DNA from: Noviluteimonas gilva | GTDB taxonomy: Bacteria > Pseudomonadota > Gammaproteobacteria > Xanthomonadales > Xanthomonadaceae | Assembly: GCF_009740395.1 (NCBI RefSeq) | Contig: NZ_WOXT01000002.1 | Coordinates: 434,001 to 498,000 of the forward strand | Length of the DNA: 64,000 nt | Direction of reading: 5' to 3' | Shown: one piece after another, positions 42,039 to 50,368 of the stretch | Layout: each line of letters begins with the position of its first letter | How positions within the stretch are numbered: the stretch's first letter is position 1 | The notes under the pieces: generated by a model | The model's input: only the letters and a program-made list of their open reading frames with translations | Databases searched by the model: none | What the model was told of the DNA's origin: nothing | Translations under genes and position numbers: made by a program

Positions 42039-44126
42039 TCAAAACTTGCCACTAAAAGTGATGCTGTAGATCGGGCCGATCGTCCGGTTGCGCATCTCGT
42101 GGAAATCGATGGGGCCCGTACGGCGGTCGACGTACACCGTGCGGTCCCACATCGACATCGCATCGCCCAGGTTGCTCGCCTGCAGGCGGATCGTCATGCC
42201 GAGGATGTTCTTGCGCTCGACGAACAGGTTGCCCCAGATCGGACCTTCCCACTGGCGGCCGACTTCGGTCAGGCGATAGTCGAGCTCGTAGTACGAATAG
42301 TCGATCGCGCCGCCCCAGGCCCAGTTGGTGTTGGGAATGTCGTGTCGCAGCGCGATGGAGGCCAGCTCGGCGAGGTTGTTGCTGATCGGACGGTCTTCGA
42401 ACGTCAGCGGATCCTGCACGCTGCTGTGTTCCATCTGCCAGGTCACGTCGAACTTCGCGCCCTTCCAGCCGAGCGGATCCATGTTGATCGTGCCCTTCCA
42501 CTCGAAGCCGTACACCGTCGCCTCTTCGAGGTTGCCGGGGCTTTCGCCATCCAGGCCGATGGGAATCGTGTCGACGATGTCGTCGATGCGCTGGCCGTAG
42601 GCGCGTAGCGTCGTGGTGCCCCACGCGCCGAGCTTGCGGTTGGCTTCGACCGACAACTCCCATGTCTGCGGCGGCACGAGATCCGGATTGCCGGCGTTGG
42701 CCTGGTCGTTGGTGAGGTTCACCGACGCGATGAAGTCGTAGAAGTTGAGCTGGCCCACGCGGCGTTCGAGCTTGAAGTTGTAGTCGGTGTTCTCCGACTG
42801 CTTCCACGCGAAGGAAACCAAACCCTTCGGCCGGCGGAACGTGCGCGTCAGGCCGCCTGCACCGACCTGTTCTAGGCGCGAGTACTCGCCGCCGAGGTTC
42901 ACCTGCATCTGCAGCTCCGGCGTGAGTTCGCGGCCGTAGCTGGTCATCAGCTCATAGCGATCTTCCTGCACCGTGGCCGTGCCGTTGGGCAGCGGCACGA
43001 GCACGAAATCTTCGTCGCCGGTGGACAAGGCCAGCGTCGAAGCACTCTCGAGTTTGTTGAACGCGTATTCGCCCGACACCTGCAGGTCGCCGCCGAAACC
43101 TTTCCAGCGGTATTCGCTGCGCGCGATGCGCTCGGTCTCGTTGCCGATGCGGCGGAAGCGCGCGCCGTCGGTGGGCGTGACGTCGTCGAGATAATCGTCG
43201 AACACCGTGTCGACCAGCGGATCGTGCGTGTAGCGATCCAGGCCGATCAACTTCAGGCGCCCCGGGCCGAGCTTGAACTCGTAGTCGCCGCCCAGTTCCC
43301 AGTTGTAGCCGCCTTCGTCTTCGAGCACGGTGCGGAAGCGATCGGGCACGGTGGGATCGCCGACGCGGATGCCTTCTTCGACGTAATCGAAGATCAGGCG
43401 CTGATAACGACCGTTGAAGTTGCCCTTGCCACCGTTTTCGGTCGTCCAGGCCAGCTGCGTGCTGAGCGTGGGGGCGTCGCTTTCGCCGGTCCATTCGTCG
43501 TTGCGGTTTTCGCGCACGGTGCCGTCGGCGTTGTAGATCACCGTCGGCCCGCCCGCGCCGCTGTGGTTGGCGTTGTTGGTGAAGCCGACCGTCCAGTCCA
43601 TGCGTCCGGCCGCGCCGCTGACCGAGACGTTGCCGCGCGTGATCTGCGGATTGGTGAAATCGCGGCGCACGTCGGGGCGCCATTCCCACTGGCCGCTGAT
43701 GCCGGCGGCCTTGGTGACCACGTTGGCGACCTGGCCCGACAGGCCCGGGATGTCGAGCGTCGCGCCGTCGACGATCTCGATGCGCACGACATTGCCCGAA
43801 GGAATGCGGCCCAACTGGCTGAGCACGTCGTTCGATTTCGCCGAAATGCGCTGCCCGTTGATCAGCACGTTGCCGGTCGCCTGGCCCAGGCCGCGTTCGA
43901 CCACCTGCGTGCGGATGACGAAGCCGGGCACCTGTTCCAGCATGTCCAGCGCGTTGTTGGGCGCGAAGCGGGTGAAGTCGTCGGGCGTGTAGGTGCGCGC
44001 GGGGTTTTCGACGGTGGCCTTCTCGGGCGGCGGCGCGGCGGCCTCCTGCGCGAGTGCGTTGGCGATGGACAGCGGCAACAGGGCCGCACTCAACACAGCG
44101 CCATGCAGGCGATTCGAACGACGCAT
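42039..44126 (-). CDS. TonB-dependent outer-membrane receptor
   Basis: A 695-aa beta-barrel receptor. Signal peptide ends near residue 27 (NALAQE). The plug domain follows (about 50-160: NNALDMLEQVPGFVIR, LINGQRISAKSNDV, IEIVDGATLDIPG), then a 22-strand barrel ending with the aromatic YSITFSGKF. It is on the short side for the family and the extreme N-terminus has no signalling domain. No fur-like box was seen; the promoter region contains a dyad and a direct repeat. Ligand unknown. Confidence 0.9.
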   Translation of the reverse strand: MRRSNRLHGAVLSAALLPLSIANALAQEAAAPPPEKATVENPARTYTPDDFTRFAPNNALDMLEQVPGFVIRTQVVERGLGQATGNVLINGQRISAKSNDVLSQLGRIPSGNVVRIEIVDGATLDIPGLSGQVANVVTKAAGISGQWEWRPDVRRDFTNPQITRGNVSVSGAAGRMDWTVGFTNNANHSGAGGPTVIYNADGTVRENRNDEWTGESDAPTLSTQLAWTTENGGKGNFNGRYQRLIFDYVEEGIRVGDPTVPDRFRTVLEDEGGYNWELGGDYEFKLGPGRLKLIGLDRYTHDPLVDTVFDDYLDDVTPTDGARFRRIGNETERIARSEYRWKGFGGDLQVSGEYAFNKLESASTLALSTGDEDFVLVPLPNGTATVQEDRYELMTSYGRELTPELQMQVNLGGEYSRLEQVGAGGLTRTFRRPKGLVSFAWKQSENTDYNFKLERRVGQLNFYDFIASVNLTNDQANAGNPDLVPPQTWELSVEANRKLGAWGTTTLRAYGQRIDDIVDTIPIGLDGESPGNLEEATVYGFEWKGTINMDPLGWKGAKFDVTWQMEHSSVQDPLTFEDRPISNNLAELASIALRHDIPNTNWAWGGAIDYSYYELDYRLTEVGRQWEGPIWGNLFVERKNILGMTIRLQASNLGDAMSMWDRTVYVDRRTGPIDFHEMRNRTIGPIYSITFSGKF

Positions 44127-44177
44127 CTGACAACCCCCGGAAGTTGCGAAAGAATGCAAAGCCCGAGGGCACGGCGC

Positions 44178-44261
44178 ACCGTGCCATCGGTCCCGGAGAT
44201 GGATGTTGCGTTGTGAGGTTTGGTTTAAGCGATATGCGCGACCGTGCCATTGGTCATGGCA
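44178..44261. promoter_or_regulatory. Candidate operator region of the TonB receptor gene
   Basis: Two direct copies of ACCGTGCCATYGGT at 44178 and 44241, 63 bases apart, and a perfect dyad TGCCAT-N5-ATGGCA at 44245-44261. The dyad overlaps the second copy. Position 50-135 bases upstream of the receptor start suits an operator; the regulator is unknown. Confidence 0.35.
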
Positions 44262-44283
44262 GATGTCGTCATGGAACGCGTCG

Positions 44284-44760
44284 TCAGTTCGTGCGCTTCT
44301 GCATGTCCTCGAGCCAGGCCTTGCCGCGGCGCTCCATTTCTTCCGGCGTCACTTCTTCCTTGTGCGTGCCGAGCATCCACTTGTGGCCGAAGGGATCGAC
44401 CACCGTGCCCATGCGATCGCCCCAGAACTGGTCTTCAGGGGGCTGCACGACCGTGGCGCCGGCCTTCACGGCCTTGTCGATCGCCGCGTCGGCGTCCTTG
44501 ACGTAGATCAGCATGCCGCCGGTGGCGCCACCGCGCGACTTGGGCGACAGCGCGCCCCATTCGGGGAATTCGTCGGAGAGCATGAAGCGCGAGCCGTCGA
44601 TGTCCATTTCGGCGTGCGCGACCTTGTCGCCCATCGGCAGGCGATAGGTTTCCTTCGCGCCGAACGCGTTCTTGTAGAAGTCCATCGCCTTGTTCGCGTC
44701 GTCGACCACGACCGACGGCGTCAGCGTGTGATAGCCGGAAGGCATGTACGAAACGGCCAT
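44284..44760 (-). CDS. VOC-family protein (PhnB-type glyoxalase fold)
   Basis: A 158-aa VOC protein. Seen: HTLTPSVVVDDANKAMDFYK (first unit), KVAHAEMDIDGSRFMLSDEF, and FWGDRMGTVVDPFGHKWMLGTH (end of the second unit). This resembles the PhnB/YP_001053 group of small-molecule-binding VOC proteins. Start MAVSYMPSGYHTL at 44760. Location between the receptor promoter and a divergent DksA gene. Confidence 0.88.
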   Translation of the reverse strand: MAVSYMPSGYHTLTPSVVVDDANKAMDFYKNAFGAKETYRLPMGDKVAHAEMDIDGSRFMLSDEFPEWGALSPKSRGGATGGMLIYVKDADAAIDKAVKAGATVVQPPEDQFWGDRMGTVVDPFGHKWMLGTHKEEVTPEEMERRGKAWLEDMQKRTN

Positions 44761-44886
44761 TGCTGGGCTCCATGGGTGGGGGAGGCGTGAATTTGCACGG
44801 GCGGTCGTTACGCGGCGATCACGGGCGCGTTGCATTCATGGGCCCGCGGGTATTCTTTCGTGCGTTGCGATGCGGAGGAGTGGTGC

Positions 44887-45153
44887 ATGGCCACCGGGTG
44901 GGCGGGCGACAACGCCGTCAACGACCAGATCGACGCGACCGTCAAGGACGGCGTCCAGCGCGTGCGCGATCGCATGCCGAAGGGACCCTCGCTCGAACAC
45001 TGCGAAGAATGCGGCGCGCGGATTCCCGAAGCCCGGCGTGAAGCCGTGCCCGGCGTGCACCTGTGCGTGTCGTGCCAGGAAGCGGCGGATCTCGAGGAAC
45101 AGGCCTTCAGCGGCTACAACCGGCGCGGAAGCAAGGACAGTCAACTGCGCTGA
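44887..45153 (+). CDS. DksA/TraR-type zinc finger protein
   Basis: An 88-aa protein with a four-cysteine zinc finger: HCEECGARIPEARR then HLCVSCQEAAD, as in YbiI/DksA family proteins. The coiled-coil tip of real DksA is missing because the N-terminal part is only about 50 residues, so it may bind the RNA polymerase secondary channel weakly or not at all. Start MATGWAGDNAV at 44887 (GGAGTGGTGC upstream). Followed after 16 bases by an alpha/beta hydrolase. Confidence 0.85.
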   Translation: MATGWAGDNAVNDQIDATVKDGVQRVRDRMPKGPSLEHCEECGARIPEARREAVPGVHLCVSCQEAADLEEQAFSGYNRRGSKDSQLR

Positions 45154-45169
45154 AGGAAAGGGGAAGGGG

Positions 45170-46180
45170 ATGGCCAGGGAGGCGCACAAACGCAGGGGCA
45201 TCAAGCGGACGCTGTTCGTGTGCGTGCTCGTGGTGCTCGCACTCGTCGCCTGGACGAAGCTTTCACCGTGGCCTTCGGCGTTGGCGATTCGCGCGGTGTT
45301 CGACATGGGCGGCGCGAAGATGGCGCGCAAGCTCGAAAAACACGTGCCGCCCGCGGGCGTCAACGAAATGCGCGACGTCAATTACGACGGCCGCGATGCC
45401 GATGCGAAGCTCGACCTCTTCGTCCCCGCCGGCAAGCCGCCGCGCACGACCATCGTGTGGATCCATGGCGGTGGTTTCGTCGCGGGTCGCAAGTCGGAAG
45501 TCGCCAACTACGCGCGCATCCTCGCGTCGAAGGGTTACGGCGTGGCGAGCATCGAATACGCGCGCGCGCCCGGGGCGCATTACCCCGTGCCGGTGGAGCA
45601 GGCCAATCGCGCGCTCGCATGGTTGTCGACCAATGCGCCGCGCTACGGAATCGGGCGCGATCGCTTCGTGCTCGCCGGCGATTCGGCGGGTGCGCAGATC
45701 GCGGCGCAACTGGCCAATGTCGCCACGAGTCGGGACTACGCGCGCGATCTCGGTATCCAGCCTGCGGTCGAGGCCGCGCGCATCGTCGGCGTGATCCTGT
45801 TCTGCGGTCCCTACGATGCGGCGCTGACGCGCACCTCGCGCGACGGCAAACCGTCGTGGTTCATGCGCTCGGTGATGTGGGCCTACATGGGGCGCAAGGA
45901 TTTCTGGAAGGATCCGCGCGTGGCGACGTTCTCCGTCGCGCGTTACGTGACGAAGGATTTCCCGCCCGCCTTCATTTCCGTCGGCAACGACGATCCGCTG
46001 CAGGCGCACTCCTACCTGCTCGCCGATGCATTGCGCGCGCAAGGCGTGCACGTGGATGCGTTGTTCTGGCCGGAAGACCACGCGCCGGGTTTGCCGCACG
46101 AGTATCAATTCGACCTGGATACCGCCGAGGGGCGCGAGGCGCTCAAGCGCCAGGAACAGTTTCTTTCGAGCCTGCGCTGA
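45170..46180 (+). CDS. Alpha/beta hydrolase with N-terminal membrane helix
   Basis: A 336-aa hydrolase of the hormone-sensitive-lipase/carboxylesterase class. The oxyanion motif is IHGGGFVAGRKSE near 104 and the nucleophile elbow is LAGDSAGAQIAA near 182; an acid and histidine follow (GNDDPLQAH, WPEDHAPG). The first 40 residues hold one hydrophobic helix (FVCVLVVLALVAWTKL), so it is probably anchored in the inner membrane. AAAGGGGAAGGGG precedes the ATG. 3' end overlaps the convergent NUDIX gene by 38 bases. Confidence 0.85.
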   Translation: MAREAHKRRGIKRTLFVCVLVVLALVAWTKLSPWPSALAIRAVFDMGGAKMARKLEKHVPPAGVNEMRDVNYDGRDADAKLDLFVPAGKPPRTTIVWIHGGGFVAGRKSEVANYARILASKGYGVASIEYARAPGAHYPVPVEQANRALAWLSTNAPRYGIGRDRFVLAGDSAGAQIAAQLANVATSRDYARDLGIQPAVEAARIVGVILFCGPYDAALTRTSRDGKPSWFMRSVMWAYMGRKDFWKDPRVATFSVARYVTKDFPPAFISVGNDDPLQAHSYLLADALRAQGVHVDALFWPEDHAPGLPHEYQFDLDTAEGREALKRQEQFLSSLR

Positions 46181-46631
46181 GCAGGGCATCGAGGCGGTCG
46201 AGCAATTCGCACTGCGATGCGAGCAACTTGACGCGCGCCTGATCGAAGGTGAACCACGCGGCGCGATCCACTTCCGGGAAGCGTTGCAGGCGGCCGCTGC
46301 GCGGTGGCCACTCGCATTCGAACTCGTTGCTGCGCAGGTGTGCGACATCGAAGTCGCCTTCCACGGCGAACGCGTGGACGAGCTTGCCGCCGCGTTGCCT
46401 GATCTGTCCGAGGGGGCGCAGGGCGCCTTGCAACGGCGAGCCGAGTTCTTCGGCGAACTCGCGTAGCGCGGTGGCTTCGTGCGATTCGCCGGGCTCGCCG
46501 CCGCCCTTGGGAATCGTCCAGGCACCGTCATCGCGATTGCGAAAGAACGGGCCGCCGGGATGCGTGAGCAGCACGCGCACGGCGTCTGCATCGCGACGCC
46601 ACAACAGGATGCCGCAGCTGGTATCGGGCAT
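46143..46631 (-). CDS. NUDIX hydrolase
   Basis: A 162-aa NUDIX protein with the complete box GGGEPGESHEATALREFAEELG at about 46-67 (G-x5-E-x7-R-E-x2-E-E-x-G). The fold is preceded by PDTSCGILLWRRDADAV, similar to NTP/ADP-ribose pyrophosphatases with C-terminal extension. It likely removes damaged or signalling nucleotides. Starts MPDTSCG at 46631; an 8-base gap separates it from the receiver gene upstream, so they may share one transcript. Confidence 0.88.
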   Translation of the reverse strand: MPDTSCGILLWRRDADAVRVLLTHPGGPFFRNRDDGAWTIPKGGGEPGESHEATALREFAEELGSPLQGALRPLGQIRQRGGKLVHAFAVEGDFDVAHLRSNEFECEWPPRSGRLQRFPEVDRAAWFTFDQARVKLLASQCELLDRLDALLSAGSKETVPGA

Positions 46632-46639
46632 CGCGCCGC

Positions 46640-47077
46640 TCAGGCGGCCACGGAAATCGCCGTGCCGATCCTGCGTTCCTTGTAGAGCAGGCGCACTTCG
46701 AGCAGGTTGCGCACGCGCAGCAGCAACTCTTCGGGATCGAAAGGCTTGCGCAGGAAATCCTTCGCGCCGTAGCGCAACGCCTGCGTGCGATGGCCCGATT
46801 CGGCGGTGAGCGCGAGCACCGGCAGATAGCCGTCGCGTTCGCACGGCTTGAGCGCTTCCATCACTTCGAAGCCGTCCATGCCGGGCATCAGCACGTCGAG
46901 CAGGATGGCGTCGAAATCCTGTTCGCGATGCAGGTCGAGCACGGCGTGTGGATCGGTGGTGCAGGTCACGCATGTGTAGCCGGCACTGGTCAACACCTGC
47001 TCCAGCGTGCGCAACGCATCGAAGTCGTCGTCGACGACCAGCACGCGGGCGGAAAGGATGTCGGCGGCGCTGATCAT
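46640..47077 (-). CDS. Stand-alone response-regulator receiver protein
   Basis: A 145-aa single receiver domain. The phosphorylation aspartate is in AILLDVLMPGMDGFEV (near residue 62), the acidic pair at VLVVDDD near 15-17, and the switch Lys in FLRKPFDPEE near 112. There is no output domain, so it acts as a phosphate relay or a protein-interaction switch. Start MISAADILSA at 47077. No histidine kinase is nearby. Confidence 0.87.
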   Translation of the reverse strand: MISAADILSARVLVVDDDFDALRTLEQVLTSAGYTCVTCTTDPHAVLDLHREQDFDAILLDVLMPGMDGFEVMEALKPCERDGYLPVLALTAESGHRTQALRYGAKDFLRKPFDPEELLLRVRNLLEVRLLYKERRIGTAISVAA

Positions 47078-47226
47078 GGACGGGTCCGGGAGAGGTCTCG
47101 CGTGGCGCCGACCATCGAACCTCGACAGTGAAATCCCGATGAAGCGGCCGTACGGAGGCACTGTGAAAGTGTGTCGTCGAACGTGAAACCAAATTCACGG
47201 ATGGGTTCGATAACATCGATCCTGAT

Positions 47227-47436
47227 ATGAAAAGTCGCGATCTCGACTTCGACTATCTGTTCCTGCTGGAAGCGTTGGAGCGCGGCGTGGTTCCCGCCGA
47301 CGAGCACGTGCAGACGCTGTTGGGAATGGGCCTGGTCGAACGCACCCCCGATGGGTTGACGCTGAGCATGGAGGCCCGCGTCAAGCTCGCCAACCTGCGC
47401 TCTTTGCTGCGGGAGCATCCGCTTCCCTACGGTTAG
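47227..47436 (+). CDS. Small protein of unknown function
   Basis: A 69-aa protein. Contents: MKSRDLDFDYLFLLEALERG, then VQTLLGMGLVERTPDGLTLS, a winged-helix-like layout (helices followed by a TPDGLTL-type wing). Divergent from the receiver gene. AT-rich upstream region with a ATTCACGGATGGGTTCGATAA-like sequence may hold a promoter. Could be a small DNA-binding regulator; unproven. Confidence 0.5.
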   Translation: MKSRDLDFDYLFLLEALERGVVPADEHVQTLLGMGLVERTPDGLTLSMEARVKLANLRSLLREHPLPYG

Positions 47437-47524
47437 CGAGCCGACGCTGGGAACGCTGTCCGTTACGGCCGCTTGCGCGCGTTGAGTCAGGCGTCAGGGG
47501 TTCGCGCAGGATGGGAGAACACAC

Positions 47525-47965
47525 ATGAAACGTCCGGTCGCCTGGCTCCTTGCCGGGCTGTTGTCGTTGCTCGCGCTTCCCGCGGTCGCGCAGGAGCGCG
47601 CGTGGTCGGAAGGCCCCGTCACCAACGTCAGCGCCATCAAGATCGTCGATGGGCAGTTCGAGAACTACATGGAGTACCTGAGCAAGAACTGGAAGGTCGT
47701 GATGGAGGAGGCGAAGAAGGCGGGCTACGTCCTCGATTACCACGTCTATGGCGCGCAGGCGCACAACCCGCAGGAAGCGGACGTGTACCTGGTCGTGACC
47801 TATCCGAACATGGCCATGCTCGATGGCATGGACGCGAAGATGCAGCCGATCCAGGAGAAGGTGACCAAGATGAACGTGCGGCAGGCCGACGAAGCCTCCG
47901 GCAAGCGCACAGTGATGCGCACGTTGATGGGCGAAGAATTACTGCGTGAGATCAATCTGAAATGA
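47525..47965 (+). CDS. Secreted protein of unknown function
   Basis: A 146-aa exported protein; signal peptide ends around AVAQERA (residue 23). The mature domain has KIVDGQFENYMEYLSKNWKV and DYHVYGAQAHNPQEADVYLVV, resembling dimeric alpha+beta barrel (ABM-like) folds such as antibiotic-biosynthesis monooxygenase proteins. No catalytic residues are assigned. Followed after 9 bases by a dispersed palindrome and the convergent xthA gene. Confidence 0.65.
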   Translation: MKRPVAWLLAGLLSLLALPAVAQERAWSEGPVTNVSAIKIVDGQFENYMEYLSKNWKVVMEEAKKAGYVLDYHVYGAQAHNPQEADVYLVVTYPNMAMLDGMDAKMQPIQEKVTKMNVRQADEASGKRTVMRTLMGEELLREINLK

Positions 47966-47974
47966 CGCTCTGCT

Positions 47975-48013
47975 CCCTCCCCTGCAAATGCAGGGGAGGG
48001 CCGGGGAGGGGTT
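47975..48013. repeat. GC-rich gene-end palindrome, copy 4
   Basis: Same 11-bp stem CCCTCCCCTGC / GCAGGGGAGGG as copies 1-3, loop AAAT, followed by CCGGGGAGGGGTT. It abuts the TAA stop of the minus-strand xthA gene in the same manner as copy 1 abuts the MocR stop. Confidence 0.8.
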
Positions 48014-48848
48014 ACGCCTTTCGCTTCGCCACTTTTTTCGCAGCCTTCTTCGCCCCGATCTCCACCCACGTCGGCGCGTGATCGCTCGCGCCCTTCAAGT
48101 CCCGCACCCAGCGATCCACGCCGGCGGCTTTCAATCGCGGCGCGAGGTCATCGCTCAACAGCAGATGATCGATCCGCAACCCCGCGTTGCGCGGCCAGTG
48201 GTTCCGGAAGTAATCCCAGAACGTGAAGATCTTCTCCTCCGGATGCAGCGTGCGCAGCGCATCGGTCCAACCTTGCGCAAGCAGCGCTTCGTAGCGCTCG
48301 CGAGTCTCCGGTTGCAGCAGCGCATCCTTGCGCCAGTGCGTCGGATCGTAGATGTCCAGCGCGTCGGTGGGCACCACGTTGTAATCGCCCGCCAGGACCA
48401 CGGGATGCTTGCTGTCGAACAAGGTTTGCGCGTGTTCGATGAAGCGATCGAACCACTGCAACTTGTAATCGAACTTCGGGCCCGGCCGCGGATTGCCATT
48501 GGGCAGATACAGGCAACCGACGATGACGCCGTGCGCGGCCGCTTCGAGATAGCGGCTCTGCGTGTCGTCGCGCATGCCGGGCAGGCCGCGGCGGCTCTCG
48601 ATGGGATCGCCGCCGCGCGCGAGGATGGCCACGCCGTTCCAGGACGGTTGGCCCATCCACAGCGCGCCGTAGCCCGCGTCGCGGATGGCCTCGATCGGAA
48701 AGCCCGCGTCGGCGGCCTTCAGTTCCTGCAGGCACGCGATGTCCGGCGCTTCCTTCTCCAGCCACTGCAGCAAGTGCGGCAAGCGCGAGCGGATGCCGTT
48801 GACATTGAACGTCGCGATGCGAAGGGATGCGTCCTTGCCTGCCGCCAT
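48012..48848 (-). CDS. xthA: Exodeoxyribonuclease III (XthA family)
   Basis: A 278-aa AP endonuclease/exonuclease of the EEP fold. Motifs: ATFNVNGIRSR near 11-21, CLQELKAAD (metal Glu), GDYNVVPTDALD and the final SDHAPTWVE with the catalytic Asp-His. It repairs abasic and oxidised DNA ends. Start MAAGKDASLR at 48848 overlaps the stop of the upstream gene (ATGA), so both are translated from one mRNA. A lysine-rich C-terminal tail (KKAAKKVAKRKA) is added. Confidence 0.9.
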   Translation of the reverse strand: MAAGKDASLRIATFNVNGIRSRLPHLLQWLEKEAPDIACLQELKAADAGFPIEAIRDAGYGALWMGQPSWNGVAILARGGDPIESRRGLPGMRDDTQSRYLEAAAHGVIVGCLYLPNGNPRPGPKFDYKLQWFDRFIEHAQTLFDSKHPVVLAGDYNVVPTDALDIYDPTHWRKDALLQPETRERYEALLAQGWTDALRTLHPEEKIFTFWDYFRNHWPRNAGLRIDHLLLSDDLAPRLKAAGVDRWVRDLKGASDHAPTWVEIGAKKAAKKVAKRKA

Positions 48849-49885
48849 CAGGAACTCGGTTGTGGAGGCGCGGAGCCGCGCGGTGCGGCGAAGGGTTCCA
48901 GATCGAATGTCGCGGGATCGTGGTGGACGACTTCCAGGCCCGTCGCGGTGCGCGTGGGCGTCGGTTCGGCCGTCTCGCCGGCGCGCTTGCGCACGATCTT
49001 CTCCACGTACGGGTCGCGCGCCAGCGGGGTGATCGGATCGGCGGGGAGGTGTGCGGCGCGGCCCGCAAGGCGTTCGAACTCGCCCGGGTCCTTCGCGCAA
49101 TTCATGATCACGTCCGGATGCTTGTAGTGCATCAGGCGCAAGCGTTGCTGCGAGTGCGCGTATTGCGCGCGATCCACGGCGGTGAACTTCTCGTAGAACT
49201 GCATCCCGAAGCGGCCATGCGGATCGACGCCCATCTCGCGTGCATCCATGTACGCATCGCCGCAATGCAGGTGCCAGCCGTTCTCCGCGCTGATCGCCAC
49301 GCCCGCGTGGCCGGGCGTGTGGCCCTGCAGCGGCAGCAACACGATCACATCCGGCGGCAAGCCGGTGAGATCGCGCACGCACGGCATGCCTTTCCACGGC
49401 ACGTCCGACAGCGCGTCGTACTGGATCCAGCGCGGCCGCGTATTCCATTGCATCGGCCGATAGCGTTGCTTGGCGCCCCAGTTGGCCTGCGCGGCCGCGT
49501 ATTCGACCTCCTTCGCGAACAGATGCACGCGGGCATGCGGGAAATCGTCGAGGCCGCCGGCCTGGTCGAAATCCAGGTGCGTGAGCACGATGTCGCGCAC
49601 GTCGTCGGCGCGGAAGCCCATGCCTTCGATCTGGCGCACCGCCGTCATTTCCGGGCGCAGGTCCGGCGCGAGCAATCGGCGCGCGGCCGGTGCGAGACGG
49701 CGCTCGGGATCCATGACATCGCCCATGCCCAGCCCCGTGTCGACGAGCAACAGGCCATCGCCGGTTTCGATCACCAGGCAGTGGCTCACGCATCGCCCGC
49801 GTGTCATCACGCCACGCGTGGTGCCGTCGATGAGTCGCCCACCGAAGGGGCGCGTGCTGATGCAGTTGAGCCGATGGATGCGCAT
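48848..49885 (-). CDS. Metallo-beta-lactamase-fold hydrolase, lactonase-like
   Basis: A 345-aa protein with an N-terminal MBL core of the AHL-lactonase type: LLVDTGLGMGD and VLTHLDFDQAGGLDDFP. The usual HxHxDH is HLDFDQ here, so two of the histidine ligands are replaced. Later ligands are present (LQGHTPGHAGVA, HLHCGDAYMDA). It could have a changed metal site or be inactive. Start MRIHRLNCIST at 49885. Overlaps xthA by four bases. Confidence 0.8.
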   Translation of the reverse strand: MRIHRLNCISTRPFGGRLIDGTTRGVMTRGRCVSHCLVIETGDGLLLVDTGLGMGDVMDPERRLAPAARRLLAPDLRPEMTAVRQIEGMGFRADDVRDIVLTHLDFDQAGGLDDFPHARVHLFAKEVEYAAAQANWGAKQRYRPMQWNTRPRWIQYDALSDVPWKGMPCVRDLTGLPPDVIVLLPLQGHTPGHAGVAISAENGWHLHCGDAYMDAREMGVDPHGRFGMQFYEKFTAVDRAQYAHSQQRLRLMHYKHPDVIMNCAKDPGEFERLAGRAAHLPADPITPLARDPYVEKIVRKRAGETAEPTPTRTATGLEVVHHDPATFDLEPFAAPRGSAPPQPSS

Positions 49886-50368
49886 GGGGGCTCGCGCGAA
49901 TGTGGGGGGCGGAGTTGGAGACAGGCTGTGGATCGAACGCGAAGTTCGCTGCAGTGCGGCCGTCGTCGTGCATGAGGGCGTTGCATGCTCTGCAATACGT
50001 CGCGTGCGTGAACTGAGCCGCGCAAAGCGACGGCACGGATGTTGCGGTGCACGAGATTTCGCGGAAAAAAGCCGGAAAAAAAGGCCTCGAAAGTTATCAG
50101 CGTGTTAAGCGAATGCAGATTAATGCGCTGTCCTCGTCACTCGTCTGAACCGAAACCAACATGAATGCGCTGATCGTGTTTGGATGAGTGATGAAGGGGT
50201 GAAACGACATCCGTGACGTGTAGAGTCCATCCACGCCATCACGAGACGTCGACATACACAACGACGCTCCAGCGTGATCGCCGCGTACCGACACTTCCGT
50301 CTTTGACTTGATCGACTAGCTGCTTATTGGGCGCAATTGTCGATCCGCCAACGAAAGGGGCTCAGACC
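49886..50368. other. 483-base gene-free stretch
   Basis: No reading frame with support. It is locally less GC-rich around 50060-50130 (GCGGAAAAAAGCCGGAAAAAAAGG then AAGTTATCAGCGTGTTAAGCG and similar). A possible sigma70 promoter for the next gene is at 50303-50330 (TTGACT, 16-base spacer, TATTGG). Nothing else recognisable. Confidence 0.5.
50303..50330 (+). promoter_or_regulatory. Possible promoter of the beta-helix gene
   Basis: TTGACT at 50303-50308, 16 bases, then TATTGG at 50325-50330. This would start transcription about 30 bases before the TTG start at 50369. Weak consensus; low certainty. Confidence 0.25.

Noticed and set aside
50097-50294. 65-codon minus-strand frame in the gap before the beta-helix gene
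   Set aside because: No ribosome site, no similarity and atypical codon use; treated as non-coding.
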